DNA of 64,000 bases from Trissonchulus latispiculum (Eukaryota; Nematoda; Enoplea; Enoplida; Ironidae). Shown one piece after another: positions 11,059 to 23,716 of this stretch. Positions within the stretch are counted from its first letter, which is position 1; each line of letters begins with the position of its first letter. Below the pieces are notes generated by a model, which saw only the letters and a list, made by a program, of their open reading frames with translations, did no database searches and had not been told where the DNA came from. The stretch lies in the NCBI GenBank assembly GCA_030248195.1, contig JASAND010030890.1, positions 45,737 through 109,736 on the forward strand, read 5' to 3'. Made by a program: the position numbers and the translations under genes.

Positions 11059-14027
11059 TTACGAAAACAAACGTTGAAAAGGAGACGCTATCGCTTTTGG
11101 CGTTTCACCTGCGTCCTGCTTAACTACTAAATTCGAAACATCATCTTCGTCACTTTGGAGTACAGGTGTCAGGTGATTATCAGATGCATCTGTGGTTATT
11201 CCTTCCTTACTAGTTTCTACTGTTCCGCTATCTAGCGTAGTATCATCCATTAGATTGTAATCAAGAACATCCGATTCTAAATCTGAACTATCATCAGACA
11301 TTTCATCCGCTAACTTACTTTCAAAGGGCGATATATCCACAAAAATAAATGTATCAGGAAAATCTGGATCTGCTACCTTTATCCTTGTACCTGAGTGTGA
11401 CGTCTGTTGCTGTGAACTCACCGATCCACGAATTGATTACTCGTCTTGGTTGGTCCCACTTACTTCATCCGTTTCTTGAGTAGTATTCCTGACTGTTGTA
11501 AGTAGTCATCGTATGTGCATCATCTGTGGTGTCTAGGCTTGATAGTCCTTGTCTGCTTTCTTTTAACCTCTTCCTTTCATTTCTATACGAGGATGAATAA
11601 AAACACGATGTCGTAGAGGCGCGTACCTATTACTGGAGTTCACAGAGGCACCCATGGTTATATGGTTATATGAGCTGGTTCACCTCCATGCTTGAGACGT
11701 TCCTGTCTATGGTTCTGAAGGGTCGTATCCGGGAGCCTCGATTGATTATTTGACCGGACATGCTACTCCCTTGCATCAGGGGATTTCCATACGTAGATGA
11801 GAAAATAACACGATTCCCAAAAACGAGCTACATTCACCACTACGAGATCGATTTAGCACAGCATTTCGCATAGGCTGTCCATGATAGAAAGTTATCGGCA
11901 CATTAAAATATCTCGGCTCCTGGAATTTTGATGGCGGATGCATATTGTACCGAAAATTTGGCAAAGCAAATCGCGGTGGTAAAATGCGATTCTGGGGATA
12001 AAGAAAATTTTGAGTTCGAAAACGAGAATTCTGAAAAACTCTGCCATCATTTCTAAAAACAGATGGAAATTTCGCTTGTATTGGAGCATTTGAAAGATTA
12101 TGAGCTTGAGTGATTGACGGAACTCTTCGCACATTGTGCTAATCCACTTTGCTGCTATTACTTGGTACCAACTTGACCCAACGTTGCTCGTCTTACAGAA
12201 AAAAGTCAAATGGTTGCACCTTTTGCTGAACTGATACAGAATTTCCAGAAAAACTATTTGGAATGCCTGAAACATTAGAGGGAGGAGATGTACGTACATA
12301 CGTACTTGGGTCATTGTGAAAAGAGGGGGCAGGAGATAAATTTGTATTTTCAAAAGCAAGATTCGGTGGAAGATTTAACCTCACTGCAGCGGCATATGAA
12401 GAAAAAACTGAACAATTCTGAGCAGACGAAATAGTCTTGGCCGGGTAGAGTTTGTCAAAATTTCCATAATGTTATGTGAATTAGACAGCAATGCTGAAAC
12501 TTTTAGATCAGAATTAGAAATATAAGTGGGGGTAGAATTTTCTCCAGATGTGGACGGATTTACTGCGGGTTGGGGGTCCCGGAGGTCGCCCGCAATTAGA
12601 AAATTTGGACCATTCCCATTGATTTGTACAATATATGAAACATTAGGTTGCGCCTGTTGGTACTGCTCATAGGACATAATTTGAAATGTTTGTCCACTAG
12701 AATCCATAAGAATATTCGCACGAGCATTCTGCGGTTGCTGCTGTGAACTTCCTTTACCGCGACGGTTACCTCTAAAATTATTATTATTTCGAGACCAGTT
12801 ATTATTATTATTGCTGTTATTGCCTCGCGAATTCTGATTCCAACCTTGGTTGTTATAGTTGCCTCTAGAATAACCTCTATGATTATTATTCCTACGCCCT
12901 CAGCCACGCTGAAAGTTAGAATTACCGCGACTCATTGCACAATTCGCAGAAATATGACCTAAATTTCCGCACCTGTAGCATGTTACATTGCTAAGATCAC
13001 GTGGGGTTTGCTGCGCTTGTTTTCCAGGAGCCTGCTGCTGTATTGGAGCTTTTTGGGCTGGCGCTGCTTGAGAACATTGCGCCGCTGCTACCGTTGGAGT
13101 GGACACGCTGCTAACCTTTAATTTGAGACTCCGTTTTCGCCGACTTAGCATCTTCTAGAGTAAGCTCCAATTGCGCGTTTTTGAGTTTCAAATCAAAAAG
13201 TTGTCCTTGCAGCTTTGAAAGAGCATCATCCCGTTCAGTATCAACACTGGAAAAGGCACTGTACACCTTCGCTTTCGTTTTTGCCTCCTTCTTAAAAGTG
13301 GAAGGGAGGTCGACGTTTCTGGTAACTGTTACTCATCCAACCAAAAGCTGAACCACTATTTTGCGCAATTTTACCATATTCTGACCCAAGCATTCCAGAT
13401 GGGCTAACAATGAAACAACCAGTGTTTTAAGGTCTGATCTAAGGCCTTTCCACAACTGCTCAAAAATATTCACCGCTCGACCGTTTTACGTCTCGTTTGG
13501 GAATGCCTTCCGGGCGAGAATTTGCAAATCCGCTGAAAACTCCTGCACTTCTTCATCTTCCTTTTGTATACGCACATAAAAATTCCGAGAATGTTCAGCC
13601 GCAGTTCAAGTGATTGGCTCATACAAAGTTTCAAAAACTTCACCAACTCTTCGTACGTATCAGGCAAACCCAAAGAAGAAAGACGGCGGAGAACGGTTTC
13701 ACCAATTTTTGCAAAAAGCAGGGACCGTTTCTTTTCCTCAGCAATGCCGTGAGAAATGATAGTTGCCTCAAAACTAGTGATCCACTGCTCTGGCGTGAGT
13801 GCAGCCTCCCGTCCATTGTAGGGACTTAGGCTCTTAAAAAGCGCAATGTAGGTTTTAATATCGGCCGTATTTTGCGCGTGACGTAAGGCTTGAGCTCTAG
13901 TTACGACCGGAATGTTTTGAATCTGCTCACCTAATTCTTGCAATTGATTAAAAATATGGTGCCAACCTTCTCTATGCCGACTTGTGATTGCTTGCGCACG
14001 CGGGTTTTCGTCCGAAATGACTCGCAA
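11059..14027 (-). pseudogene. Degenerate LTR-retrotransposon gag gene
   Basis: The minus strand from 14027 opens with a capsid-like region (PYNGREAALTPEQWITSFEA, then GETVLRRLSSLG). The frame shifts near 13590, where VQEFSADLQILARKAFPNET appears in another frame and stops. A CCHC zinc knuckle, CYRCGNLGHISANC, lies at about 12950-12990, followed by an Asn/Arg/Gly-rich stretch (about 12780-12900) and a Gln/Pro-rich tail. The last part continues through the third repeat unit, ending in an acidic segment (MSDDSSDLESDVLDYN) at 11059-11421. At least two frameshifts and several stops break it. The layout (capsid helix bundle, single zinc knuckle) is typical of Gag. No protease or reverse transcriptase follows. 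Confidence 0.7.
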
Positions 14028-14029
14028 AT

Positions 14030-17000
14030 ACTGGGAAAAACCAAGTCAAATATAAAGAAAATGGTCCCAAATCGTCGGAAAAGTACGTATATAATTTCTA
14101 CCCCTTTGGTTTAGGTAGTAGAATATTCATAGACCAAAAACAAGGAGCGATGAGACGAAAAGTATCAAAAATTAGCAGAAAAACACACCACGTACGTACA
14201 GAAAAATGAGAACTTCAGCCCAAACTAGGAAGCAATATACCAAATCGTGACGATTTACGCATCAAAGTGATCTACGACCGTGCTTTTAGTCGTAGATAAG
14301 GCAAAAACCAAAAAGAAGCAATTCCGAAAAAACACAAAAACTAAGGGGCACACGGTCAAATACCAGAAGAAACACGGACGAAGGGCAAAACTCCACGAAC
14401 CTATGATAATGACAGCTAACTTAACTGTGTGAGTGATCGATAGTGCTTTTAGTCCTAGAATAGCTGAAATCTGAAAGAAAATCACAAATTGCAAAAATCG
14501 TTAGCTGGGGCACTGCGACAAAAATCCGAAAAATCGAAAAATGACCAATCAAAACCAAAATTTTGGGAAAATTCAGCAAAATCACTGAATAATAGGACGT
14601 ACCGCACGTACCGATGCTGTTGAAAATAGTCCTAAGCAAAAATAGGTTTACCTTGAGGGTATACCAAAAATACACTTAGTCCGAAACTCGAAAATAAAAA
14701 TTTGTCAGAGGGTTTTTTTAGAAAAACGGTTATTTGCCATCAAAACCTCGCTGAACTGGTCCGTTATGGCTCACCAACTTGAAATAAACGTTGGTTGGGC
14801 TTGAGATCCCGTTGATCCTTCAAAAATTAGAAAAATGGGGGAATTTTGCGTCAAAAATGGACACTAGTGGTATGTACAAAAATCTTAATTTTTACAAAAT
14901 TCAGCCTTTTGAGGGGGGCAGTATTTTTCCGAGAATCTACGTATATTTTCTGGCCTAAAAATGCTAATGCTTGATTATTTTAGGTAAAATTTTTATTTTT
15001 TCACCTAAATTGAAAAATTGTCAAAAATTGTCAAAAATCATGAAAATGGGAACGGTCCTAGAAAATTTTTCAGCGATTGAAAAATTGAAAATACCTACTG
15101 GGGAGGTTCAGAAAATGATGGGGACTTCATTTCTGAACAGTATGACCAATCTTAAGTGGTGGGGGTCTAAACTTTTTTAGCTTTAAAAAAGTTTTTAGCT
15201 CAAAAAATTCGAAATGGGGTCCTTTAGAAATGACTTGATTTTCCGCCAAATCGTCAAACCTAGCTAAAAATAATTTTGTGAGCAAGGGGGGACACTGCAA
15301 GATGCATTATTGAAGTGCTCCCGGCACTATACTACTACAATGTGCCTGAAAAAATAAAATCGAAAAATTAATCTCTAATTTATAATAACGAAAATTCTTT
15401 TAAAAGGAAATTCTGGAAAATCTAGATAATAATCTTAAATTATTAATTTACATAGCGTAAAATTTGGCTGGTAACCGTTCCCCTAAAGGAGAGCGCCCAC
15501 CCTCAACTTACTTACACCCAAGATGATGATTCCTTCGTGGAAAATTCCCGGGGGGAAGGGGGTGAAAAATTTGAGGGAGGTACGCTCACAAGGCTGCCCT
15601 AAAGGTTACCTTCGCTCCCCTACCCTTTTCGAAGGCCGAGAAGGCTTTTTTGAATCCGGGGGGTTTACGCCTACACCTGTGGTTGGGAGAGATTTCCCCG
15701 ACCATGCTGACGGGCACGAACCTTTAAATTACTGAAATTTGGTTTATAATTGTTTGGCTTATCACAATTATTTTTCCAAAGTTTTCAAAATCAACGAAAA
15801 ACTAAATAATAACTAATACTACTAATACTAATAACAATAATAATAATGATAATAATAATAATAATAATATAATAATAATAATAATAGTAGTAGTAATACT
15901 AAATAATATTTTTCAGCAAAAATTACGCGTTATTTCGTTGAAATTCAAAACTTCGAAAATTCGAAATTTTCGTCACAAAATGGTTTCTGTTTACAGCTAA
16001 AAATCGAACTCAAATGGACAAAACTAAGTCAAATTGATGAGATTTCCTAGAAACTAATCCAAATTAAACAAAATAAATAATCGAAATCAAGAAAATCACA
16101 AAAAACGGGAAAATCCGAAAATGGTCAAAAATGAAAATTTCCAAAATTTCAAAATTTTGAATGACGCCAGACAGAGTGAACTGTCACGGTCGCCGTTTGT
16201 TAAATTCTGGCCTACTGCCTGGACTAGACCTGAATTATAATGGCGGGGCGATTGCAGGTGATAATGCGAAGCTAAGGTAAATCCCGAACTGTGTACCTTC
16301 CTAACTAACAACTGAAACTAACTGTACTTCCACTGAAATGATCCATCTAACCAGCTATGACCCAAGGGTGGCGTACAAAGCAATTTAATAATAGAGGGAC
16401 AGCACATATCCAACCAGTAAGAACAACGAAAATCGACAACACTGAAGCAGACTAATTTTACAAATCAAGTTAGCTATAGAAACTACACATAAGTACATTT
16501 TAGGTTGACCGGTTGCATGTTAATTGCAGTGATAGCTTTGCGTAAATTATACAGTTTATAGTTTACAATTATAGTTGGCGCTAGAAAATTGATTTGTACT
16601 TGAATGGAATCTGAGTAGCGTCGGTGAGCAGACAGAAAGCAAACAGGCCATTCTAAGTCTTCTACAGATTCAGGTCATTTCTTCAATTTTTATTTTTAAA
16701 AGTTCTGAAAATAGAAGGAATTTGGGTTGTTTTTGATGAGTGTATCACGAAGACGAATAAATTTGCAAACTTTTTGCAGAATATCGTTCCATGACTGAAA
16801 AGGCGGTGTGCAGTACTACCCGCCAGTTAAAACTAATTTTGCTTAGCGTTAATCGCGTTAATGCTTAGCGACAGAGAAATGTTTTTAACTGGCCCATTTA
16901 ATAACTTAATAGTCTAATAATAAATATTTAACGGTAGCTGGTTTCCGTAAGTATCTACTTCATAAAACTGCTATTATATATCTCATGCAGTTTAACTACA

Positions 17001-17390
17001 GGGTAGCAACGAAATTTGTCCAAATTGTAATGTAAGCCAAAGTTCAGATATTAAAATCCTATTGAAGTGAAGTGTGTGATGTTGTACAAATAGACTAATC
17101 AATTTGGTTCAGGGATTAAAATGAAATACAAAAAATAAATTTTTTAAACAGTCCTACAGTTGGCAAGCTGTTGTTCGCCCTGTTCGCCACTGGATTTGAG
17201 CAGCACAATTTGCCAACATTGCAACCATAATTGTCGAATTTCTTTTTAATAATTACTCCTATTTGCGACGCACCCTAGTCTGGCGAGCAGTAACATGCAG
17301 GTAGAGTTTTATATTAGACTGTCCTGTCTTGTTCAGAACTGAAAAGTTAGTTATCTTATATACAACTTACAAGACTATTTCCTACTTGAC
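14030..17390. other. AT-rich stretch without recognised genes
   Basis: Holds many A/T homopolymer runs, an imperfect AAT/TAA microsatellite at about 15800-15910 and the leader-like motif at 16181. Short ORFs show no domain signal. Confidence 0.45.
16181..16194 (-). promoter_or_regulatory. Retrotransposon leader-like motif
   Basis: On the minus strand this reads GGCGACCGTGACAG. It resembles the short leader found just inside the 5' LTR of some LTR retrotransposons, and the preceding bases end in TTAACA as an LTR would. It is upstream of the gag remnant on the same strand, but 2.1 kb away, so the link is weak. Confidence 0.3.
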
Positions 17391-17391
17391 G

Positions 17392-20300
17392 TCAAAGCGG
17401 TGGCAACTCCATTCTATTAATGGTGTCCGTTAGGGATTGATAGCTTTGTGGAGTCTTCATTTGTACCATAATTGCTACGTACGACAGGAGTCCTGTAAGT
17501 GTCTAAAATGCAGATACAATTCATTACATTAATAGTTGCACAAATCAAATCGCCTTCTTATGGTTTGACGAGTTCCCAGAGGTCTGCCCTTCTTCTCTAG
17601 TTGCAATGTTCCATGGGAACGGTATGCACTAACGAAGTCGCGAGTTGCAAGTTGCACTGAACATTGCAACATTTGTTCCGATCAGCTATGCAGATTCAAT
17701 CTAGTCCGCGATGCAGGCCGCCTCAAAGGAAAACCCTGCAAAAACATTAACCTTTGTTGTGATGCGCAGACTCCAGCGACTACTAAATGTAGAAATTAGT
17801 GAACTGTCAACGAACATCTAATAAATCGAGATCCCTTAGATTTTATATTGTTTGAAGTTCTGCTAAGGTGCCAATGAGATTATCTGCGCGCAATACCTAA
17901 AATTCCGCTTGAACAAAGACTCTTTTCTGGTCTTCCATGCAATTTGTGGTTTCTGATCCACCACGACAGGAAGATTTTCCGATAAAATAATTCTAAGTTA
18001 GAACGTTTATAGCTTAAATTGCAAAGTTCATTGAATTTGTTTCATTGTTGTAGTGTACGTGTTAGTTGCAGCAACAAGTGGTTACAGCATCTTGGCGACG
18101 AGGGTCATGCTTCACAATCCTGGTTTTGGTACATCTCCCTCACCTTGTCTGTCAATTCCAGGACGTCCAGAAGTCCCTTGGAAGACCCGGAAGAAGTCCG
18201 CCAAGAACTACATGATCGCGTCGACTGCGTTAGAAAACAAAGTTTCCATGGCAATCTTTCAAAGAAAGTGGCACTATTCATCAATCTTCTTGGGTTGGAA
18301 GGCGAAAGATTATTCTACAATCTGTAAGGTGCTGATGAACCTAATTTGACATTCCTGCAGATCGCATGAACCGCTTCCTTCCCAAAACTAATACCTTGAC
18401 GTCCAGATACGCGTTCAAGCATTGAGTGCACAGAAGCAGATGAAACCTTGGACGGCTGGTATGCCGATCAACGAAACCTAGTGATCGATTGCGACTACGG
18501 AGTGTTGTTAGATAAGATTCTCCGTGTTCAACTCGTGAAGCATGCATCGTCTCAACGCAGCTGGGACCGCCTTTTGATGGAAAGGAATCTTACCTTGGAA
18601 AGAGCATTGGAGCTTGCCAAAATTTCCAAAACATTTCGGCTTCGCCGGAATTTTTCACTTAAAATTATTTTTTGCTAAAAACCGTCCAAAAACGTGTTTT
18701 AGCTGAAAGTTGCTGTCTTTTGCTAAAAAACTAACAAAAATAGTTTAAAAGTACCCCTAAGAAACATCGCTCTCACAATGGTACCCAAATTTGCTTCCAC
18801 AAGGGTCAGTACATTTGACCTCCCATTCAGGTATGCTGCCCGGCAAGTGGAATCTGCGGTCACCGATGCTACAACGTGAAGCCGCAACACTCAAATGCAG
18901 TTGTGAATCAAATTGGTTACATAACGGCAGGAGTGGTTCATGTAAGGAGCACGCGGCTCTAGTCAGGTAATGTCAGGTCCTTCGGCTAGACTGGAACGAT
19001 TTATTGAACCTAAAACCTGTTCCATTTGTGGCAGAGTGGTTTATTCTGTGCCTAGCAAATGTACTGCTGCCAAAGCGACTTCCAACTTGAAAAGACTCTT
19101 CGATGACTGCTGATGTAGTTGCCGCCGATGATTCAGAAGATGACATCATCATCTTATAGACATCAGCCTTTCCTTGGGTAGGGTAGAATGTGGTATCTGA
19201 TCCACCACGACAGGAAGGTCTTCCAAAAAAGTTCGAACGTTTGTAGTTTAAGTAGCAAAGTTTCATTGAATTTGTTTCATTGTTGTTGTGTACGTGTTAG
19301 TTGCCGTAACAAGTGGTTACAACACAATTTCCAAATGAGAAGCATGTATAGTTGCCAAGTTTCCACAGTAGAGGGGATTGCCATATTTTATGCCGTAAGA
19401 AGTCTTGTTTTGCACTTAAACGAAGCTTCCGTGTTGAACGCGAAAACTCAATATAAGCACAACATACCTCTAAAATTAGAACTTTTGTAATCGGAAGCAG
19501 CTTTGCAACAGTGAGGCAGTTAGGATTGTTGCGAATTAAATCCAGTAGTTCCAACTTTTCTCCAATCACTCCCCACGTGGTGTCGTCGCCTGTATGTCTG
19601 ATTTGCAGCTTTGATAGTTTCGATGCAAGATCCTTTACTTCTTCATTCAGCAGTGCGCTAGGCAACAGAACATTAACTACGTTGAATAAAGAAAAGCAGC
19701 TAAGAAAGAGCAAGAAAATCAGAATATCGAGTGTGTGAGTATATGAAATCAAAGTAAAGAATGCGGAAGCAGTCGTTAGTAAGTTGAAGAAAAAAGAGCA
19801 ACCGTGGAACCAACACCATGTATCATCTTGGTGTTTTAGATGACTAGACATGTTAATGAAATCCAAACGCCAAAGGTTTAAAAAATTCGAAGTTGTCACT
19901 TCACAGCTTTCCGTGCGGCGCTTCAGAATTCTTACTGCCCTTCTTAAGCAATCAATAGAAAATTGATTGAGCAAGTAAACTGCTGGTGTTACTAAAACTG
20001 TTGCGATGTAAGCCAAAATATTTAGTGCATAACCAACACTTGTTTCTGGCCATAGCAGAACCAGAACGGGTTGTTGGATAACATTTGCCATCTTCAGCAC
20101 GATAATACAGACAAACAACCCAACACTTATGATTGGAACAAGGATAGACTTCATTTTCCAATACGACTTAAATCCGGTAGCAACCAAAGAAATGTTAGCA
20201 GAATCAGGTCTAGTGGAACGGTACTCACGATAGTGCGCGGTGCACCAGAACGCAAGAGTACAAACCAGTGAACCAAGCCACATACTTAAGAGTGAACCTT

Positions 20301-21087
20301 CCAATGTGAAAATGCTTGAAATATAGGGGACGTTGCGAACAATGAAAGATACAGTTGATCCTAAAAATTCGAGAGAGTCTAAACATATTGTTCTCACATT
20401 TGGAAATATTTTCTGTTTGCACTTCCAATTCTGTTTCCATCCAATTCAATTTTCTGTTTGCACAATTCGCACAATTTGAAAAATATCGCCTGCAATGGAT
20501 TATTTATTGCAACTGTTAACTTATCTCTAACACTCTGGGCCTTATTAACGCTGATTTTGTAGAATGAACACTAACCTGTATCCAAAAATTAAATATTCAT
20601 TCATCTTCTAAGATTTCTGCTGCATTGGAACAGAAATTGCTTAAAGGTAAACGCTAGAAGTTCACTCGAATATTTTGAACATAGGAACAGTCTCATTATT
20701 CGTGGTTTTTAGAGTATCTAAAGATCAAATTTTTTATGTTGGGCAGATGTAGGAACGCAATCATTGAAAATGGATTGCAGTTGAAGCGGCTTTCTAGAAA
20801 TATTTCACCGTAAACTGAACTGAAACTAGCTAAAACGTTTATACACCAATTTTTTGAGCTTTAATAAAGATTTTTGTTAACCGATCTTACCTACCTGTAG
20901 TGATGGTAGCTATCACACAAGAATACAGTTGTAACGATGATCTCCTCCACAATGAATGGGCTTGTGTAGAGCAGCCCGCAACTTGAAAAATAAGCAAACT
21001 CGGTAATGTCTGTGCTAAGCAGAGGTAAGCATCAATCAATGGTGTTCGTAATTGATCAGCTGCCGGATAGCCTGATTTGGGATTCAT
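17392..21087 (-). CDS. Gustatory-receptor-like seven-TM protein, paralogue 1 (three exons)
   Basis: Third intact-looking member of the array. Exon 1 is 21087-20895 (64 codons plus one base, ...AGCSTQAHSL...ITT, donor ACAG before GTAGGT). Exon 2 is 20378-19468 (acceptor TTTAG before ACTCTC, donor TTAGAG before GTATGT). Exon 3 is 17502-17392 (acceptor GCATTTTAG, ends TGA). Phases 1 and 0 match, giving about 404 residues. Exon 2 carries five hydrophobic segments with WPETSVGYALN, LLPSALLNEEV and CLTVAKLLPITK. Exon 3 encodes TLTGLLSYVAIMVQMK, the TM7 motif. It is the most divergent of the three paralogues. The 2-kb last intron holds a Ty3/Gypsy-like gag remnant. Membrane chemoreceptor role is inferred from family resemblance. 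Confidence 0.78.
17948..18690 (+). pseudogene. Ty3/Gypsy-like gag remnant with leader
   Basis: A leader containing CTGATCCACCACGACAGGA (from about 17955) precedes frames that read PGFGTSPSPCLSIPGRPEVPWK, then KKVALFINLLGLEGERLFYNL, then VLLDKILRVQLVKHASSQRSW and LLMERNLTLERALELAK. These are the characteristic successive blocks of the invertebrate Ty3/Gypsy Gag N-terminal region, here in at least two frames. The remnant lies inside the last intron of Gr-like paralogue 1, on the opposite strand. Confidence 0.75.
19187..19345 (+). repeat. Duplicate of the gag leader segment
   Basis: About 150 bp (CTGATCCACCACGACAGGAAG through GTGTACGTGTTAGTTGC) nearly repeat 17948-18090 in the same orientation, 1.24 kb away. 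It could be the second end of a rearranged retroelement copy within the same intron. Confidence 0.6.
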
Positions 21088-22389
21088 TCTGCTATCGTAT
21101 GGGTGTAGTTACGCATTCAGTTACCTTAAAAGGTTCGTTCACTAGTTCCATATTTCCATCTCACGCAGATTTATACTGCTAGAACAGATATATGTCAGTA
21201 ATTAAGTGCCTGTAGAATTGGTTGCACAGAACTGAAGACTATTTATTTTCAACAACAGTCAGGACCAGACATGTGCAATAGGGAAGTTTGGAGGAGGGCG
21301 AACCACGGAAAAACGAAATTCTGGGGGAGGGGCTGAGGGACCCCTCGGTGGGGTGAGCTCCTGGTATTACTATTAGCATTTCATAAAAATGTGCTCCCAG
21401 CGAATGTGTAGTAGTAAAAGTACCACGCATCATCATATAATGTTAAGAGCAAAATGTATGCGTTGACTGCTGCGAACTAACACTTAATTGTTCCCACCAG
21501 TTGCACTGACCCAGATTGTGCCAGGACAGAAAACCAAGCATCACAGTCCTATTTTGGCAAACAAAATGTATTAGGTGATTTACCATAAGTAAGCGATAGA
21601 GATAAACGTTGCATTATAGAAGCAGCGCTTATATATCATTTGACATATTGGTAAAGACTACCTTAAAAAAATCTCTCACCACACGTCAAATAGTCAGTTC
21701 AGCTTATTCGAAACTAAAAATCTGTAAACACAGGCACGGGAGTTTTTAAATTTTGGGCCTCGATGTTTCGCTCATGACTTCTCATGGGTGTCCTCAGGCT
21801 ACTCGTCTAACCAGAAATGGCCAATCGTCTAACCTAAGAGATGAAGCTAGAACATGTTGAAAAAGACTCAAATATCATATTTGCCTAAGGTGACTGCTAC
21901 TGTGGCGCACCGATTCTGAACATATCATTTTCGTTTCTTGCTGGAATTCACAATCAAGCATATTGGTAACAAAACCGTTCACTTAATTTCGAGTAGCAAT
22001 GCTAGAAAGAAAATGCAAACATAATCAGTATAATGGTTTGGAAGGCTAGTAGATTGCTTGATTATTGAATAAGTCATGAAACATGAGTAGAAAACATGAA
22101 AAACCAGTATTTGATAGACCGCACGGTCAACCAAACTTGTGAAAATGATTAATTATACCTTCCTGGAATCCTTTGTTTTAAAACAAGCTTAGCGACATAT
22201 TCATAGTAACAACTTTATACCGATGAGGCACTGCTTTGTTAACTACGTGAACCTCCAACAACACTAGTCGGCTAGGGCCTGAGTTTTGTGCTGGCTCATA
22301 TTGACTGATCTTAGTCAAGCTGGTTACTCACCAGCCGGACCTGTCTGGCGAATCCAGTGGTCCTTGCCGATCAGCTAGGCCTTACAATT

Positions 22390-22600
22390 CTAGCTGGATG
22401 GAAACTGGGTCATGGGTCGTTTGGATCGCTAGTTTTGCATGGGTCACTGGGTCTTGGGTCGCTAATTTTGGAAAACGCTTGGGTCAGGGTGGGTCTGGGT
22501 CAAGCTGTCTATGGGTCACTTTGGCTCTGGATCAGCAATTTTAGTAGGTCATTTTGGGCCTGGGTCACAGGGTCCTGCCAAATCTTTAAAGTTTCAATTT
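22390..22600 (+). mobile_element. Fragment of a GGGTC-word hAT-like element end
   Basis: Begins TAGCTGGATGGAAACTGGGTCA, close to the right terminus of the element at 43366-44186 (AGATGGAACCGGGTCA). It continues with many GGGTC words (TGGGTCATGGGTCG, TGGGTCACTGGGTC). No opposite end is visible, so it is a truncated relative. Confidence 0.5.
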
Positions 22601-22987
22601 TCAGTTTAGCTAGTTTTAAAGGTAAGCCCACTATTTCTGAAAAATTATCACTAACAAATTAGTTAAATTTAGCTGTCATTTCGCAGAAATCAGTAGAGTT
22701 AGGTGTCACTTGCTCTGTCATTGTATATGAGTCGTTCACATAGTAAAAGCACGTATACAAAGGTGGACATTTCTGTCGATTTTAAAAGTTTACAGCATCA
22801 ACCAGTCAGGTCTCAAACTCAAAATGGCCAGCAAAATGCTGCAGTGGTAATTATTTCATTCAATTCCATCATTATTGAAAAAGTAATGACTGTTGATGAC
22901 TGTTAACTGTTAATAAGCTTTAAAACACGGCACAATGGGACAAACAGTACACAAAAGCGGAATTTTCTAAAGTTCTATGTTCTGTAA

Positions 22988-23716
22988 AGCCCGGTTCACG
23001 ATGAAGTGCTTTGTGCTTTGTCTCTTGTGCTTTGTGCTTTCGTCTCCTGTGTTTTGTGCTTTGTGCTCGGGAGACAATGCTTTGTGCGTTGTGCTCAGGA
23101 GACAGAAAACTAATGATTCATGATGAGAAAGCACAATATCAAAAGCACAATTCACGGAAGCAAGTTTGGAGAGTATTCAAAATTTTGATATTTTAAAAAA
23201 CGTTAATAGGGTAAAGTGTATGACGGTTTTCAAATAATGTAATTTAACTTAATAATAATAATGATCATTAATAATTATTAAAAATAATAATAAATATAAA
23301 TTAGCAAGATTATTTAAATTTTTCATGAAATCTTTATTTATTTACGATAGCTAATTCATGATAATTATTAAATACTTATGCTCCCAAAAATTTAAATTTT
23401 TTCAAATAAGTTTTATTTCAGCTTTTGGAATACTGTAGTGCTCAGGTGACGTCCAGTTTCAGTTTCCGACCAATCATCATAACGCAAGGCTTGTTTTGAT
23501 TGGAAAGCACTGAAAGCACAACTCAAAATGTTTGACATTGTCAAACATTCCCAAAGCACACCAAAAGCACAAAGCACAGAAAACCATCATGAACCGGGAA
23601 AGCACAAAGCACAAAGCACAAAGCATTGTGCTTTTCAAACTATCATGAACCGAGAAAGCACAAAGCGCAAAAGCACAAAAGCCCAAAGCACAAAGCACAC
23701 CATCGTGAACCGGGCT
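22988..23716. mobile_element. DNA element with TIR AGCCCGGTTCACGATG and TAA target duplication
   Basis: The left tip (22988) and right tip (23716) are perfect 16-bp inverted repeats flanked by TAA on both sides, which suits PIF/Harbinger-type insertion. Both subterminal regions are packed with the word GTGCTTT/AAAGCAC (left about 23005-23110, right about 23545-23700). The centre is AT-rich and non-coding. Confidence 0.75.

Larger units (their letters stand above)
6843..12544 (-). repeat. Three direct 1.87-1.96-kb copies of a gag 3' segment
   Basis: Unit edges are near 6843, 8716 and 10677, and the third runs into unique gag at about 12545. Corresponding ORFs recur at offsets of 1961 and 1873 bp (e.g. 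7942, 9903 and 11776) and are nearly identical. The middle unit differs over about 8910-9160 and carries about 88 extra bases, so the outer two units are closest to each other. Each unit joins gag-side sequence (GTAGAATTTTCTCC) directly to the right half of a foldback element, a junction created by tandem duplication. Confidence 0.85.

Noticed and set aside
6843..12544. CRISPR array
   Set aside because: Repeat units are 1.9 kb with coding remnants. There are no short repeat-spacer patterns in the window, and the genome is eukaryotic.
18030..18075. Minus-strand LVAATNTYTTTMKQIQ-stop, also at 19270-19315, as a TM7 exon with a TY motif
   Set aside because: Both copies have an in-frame stop just upstream and no AG acceptor, and the sequence belongs to the duplicated gag leader. 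The true last exon is at 17392-17502.
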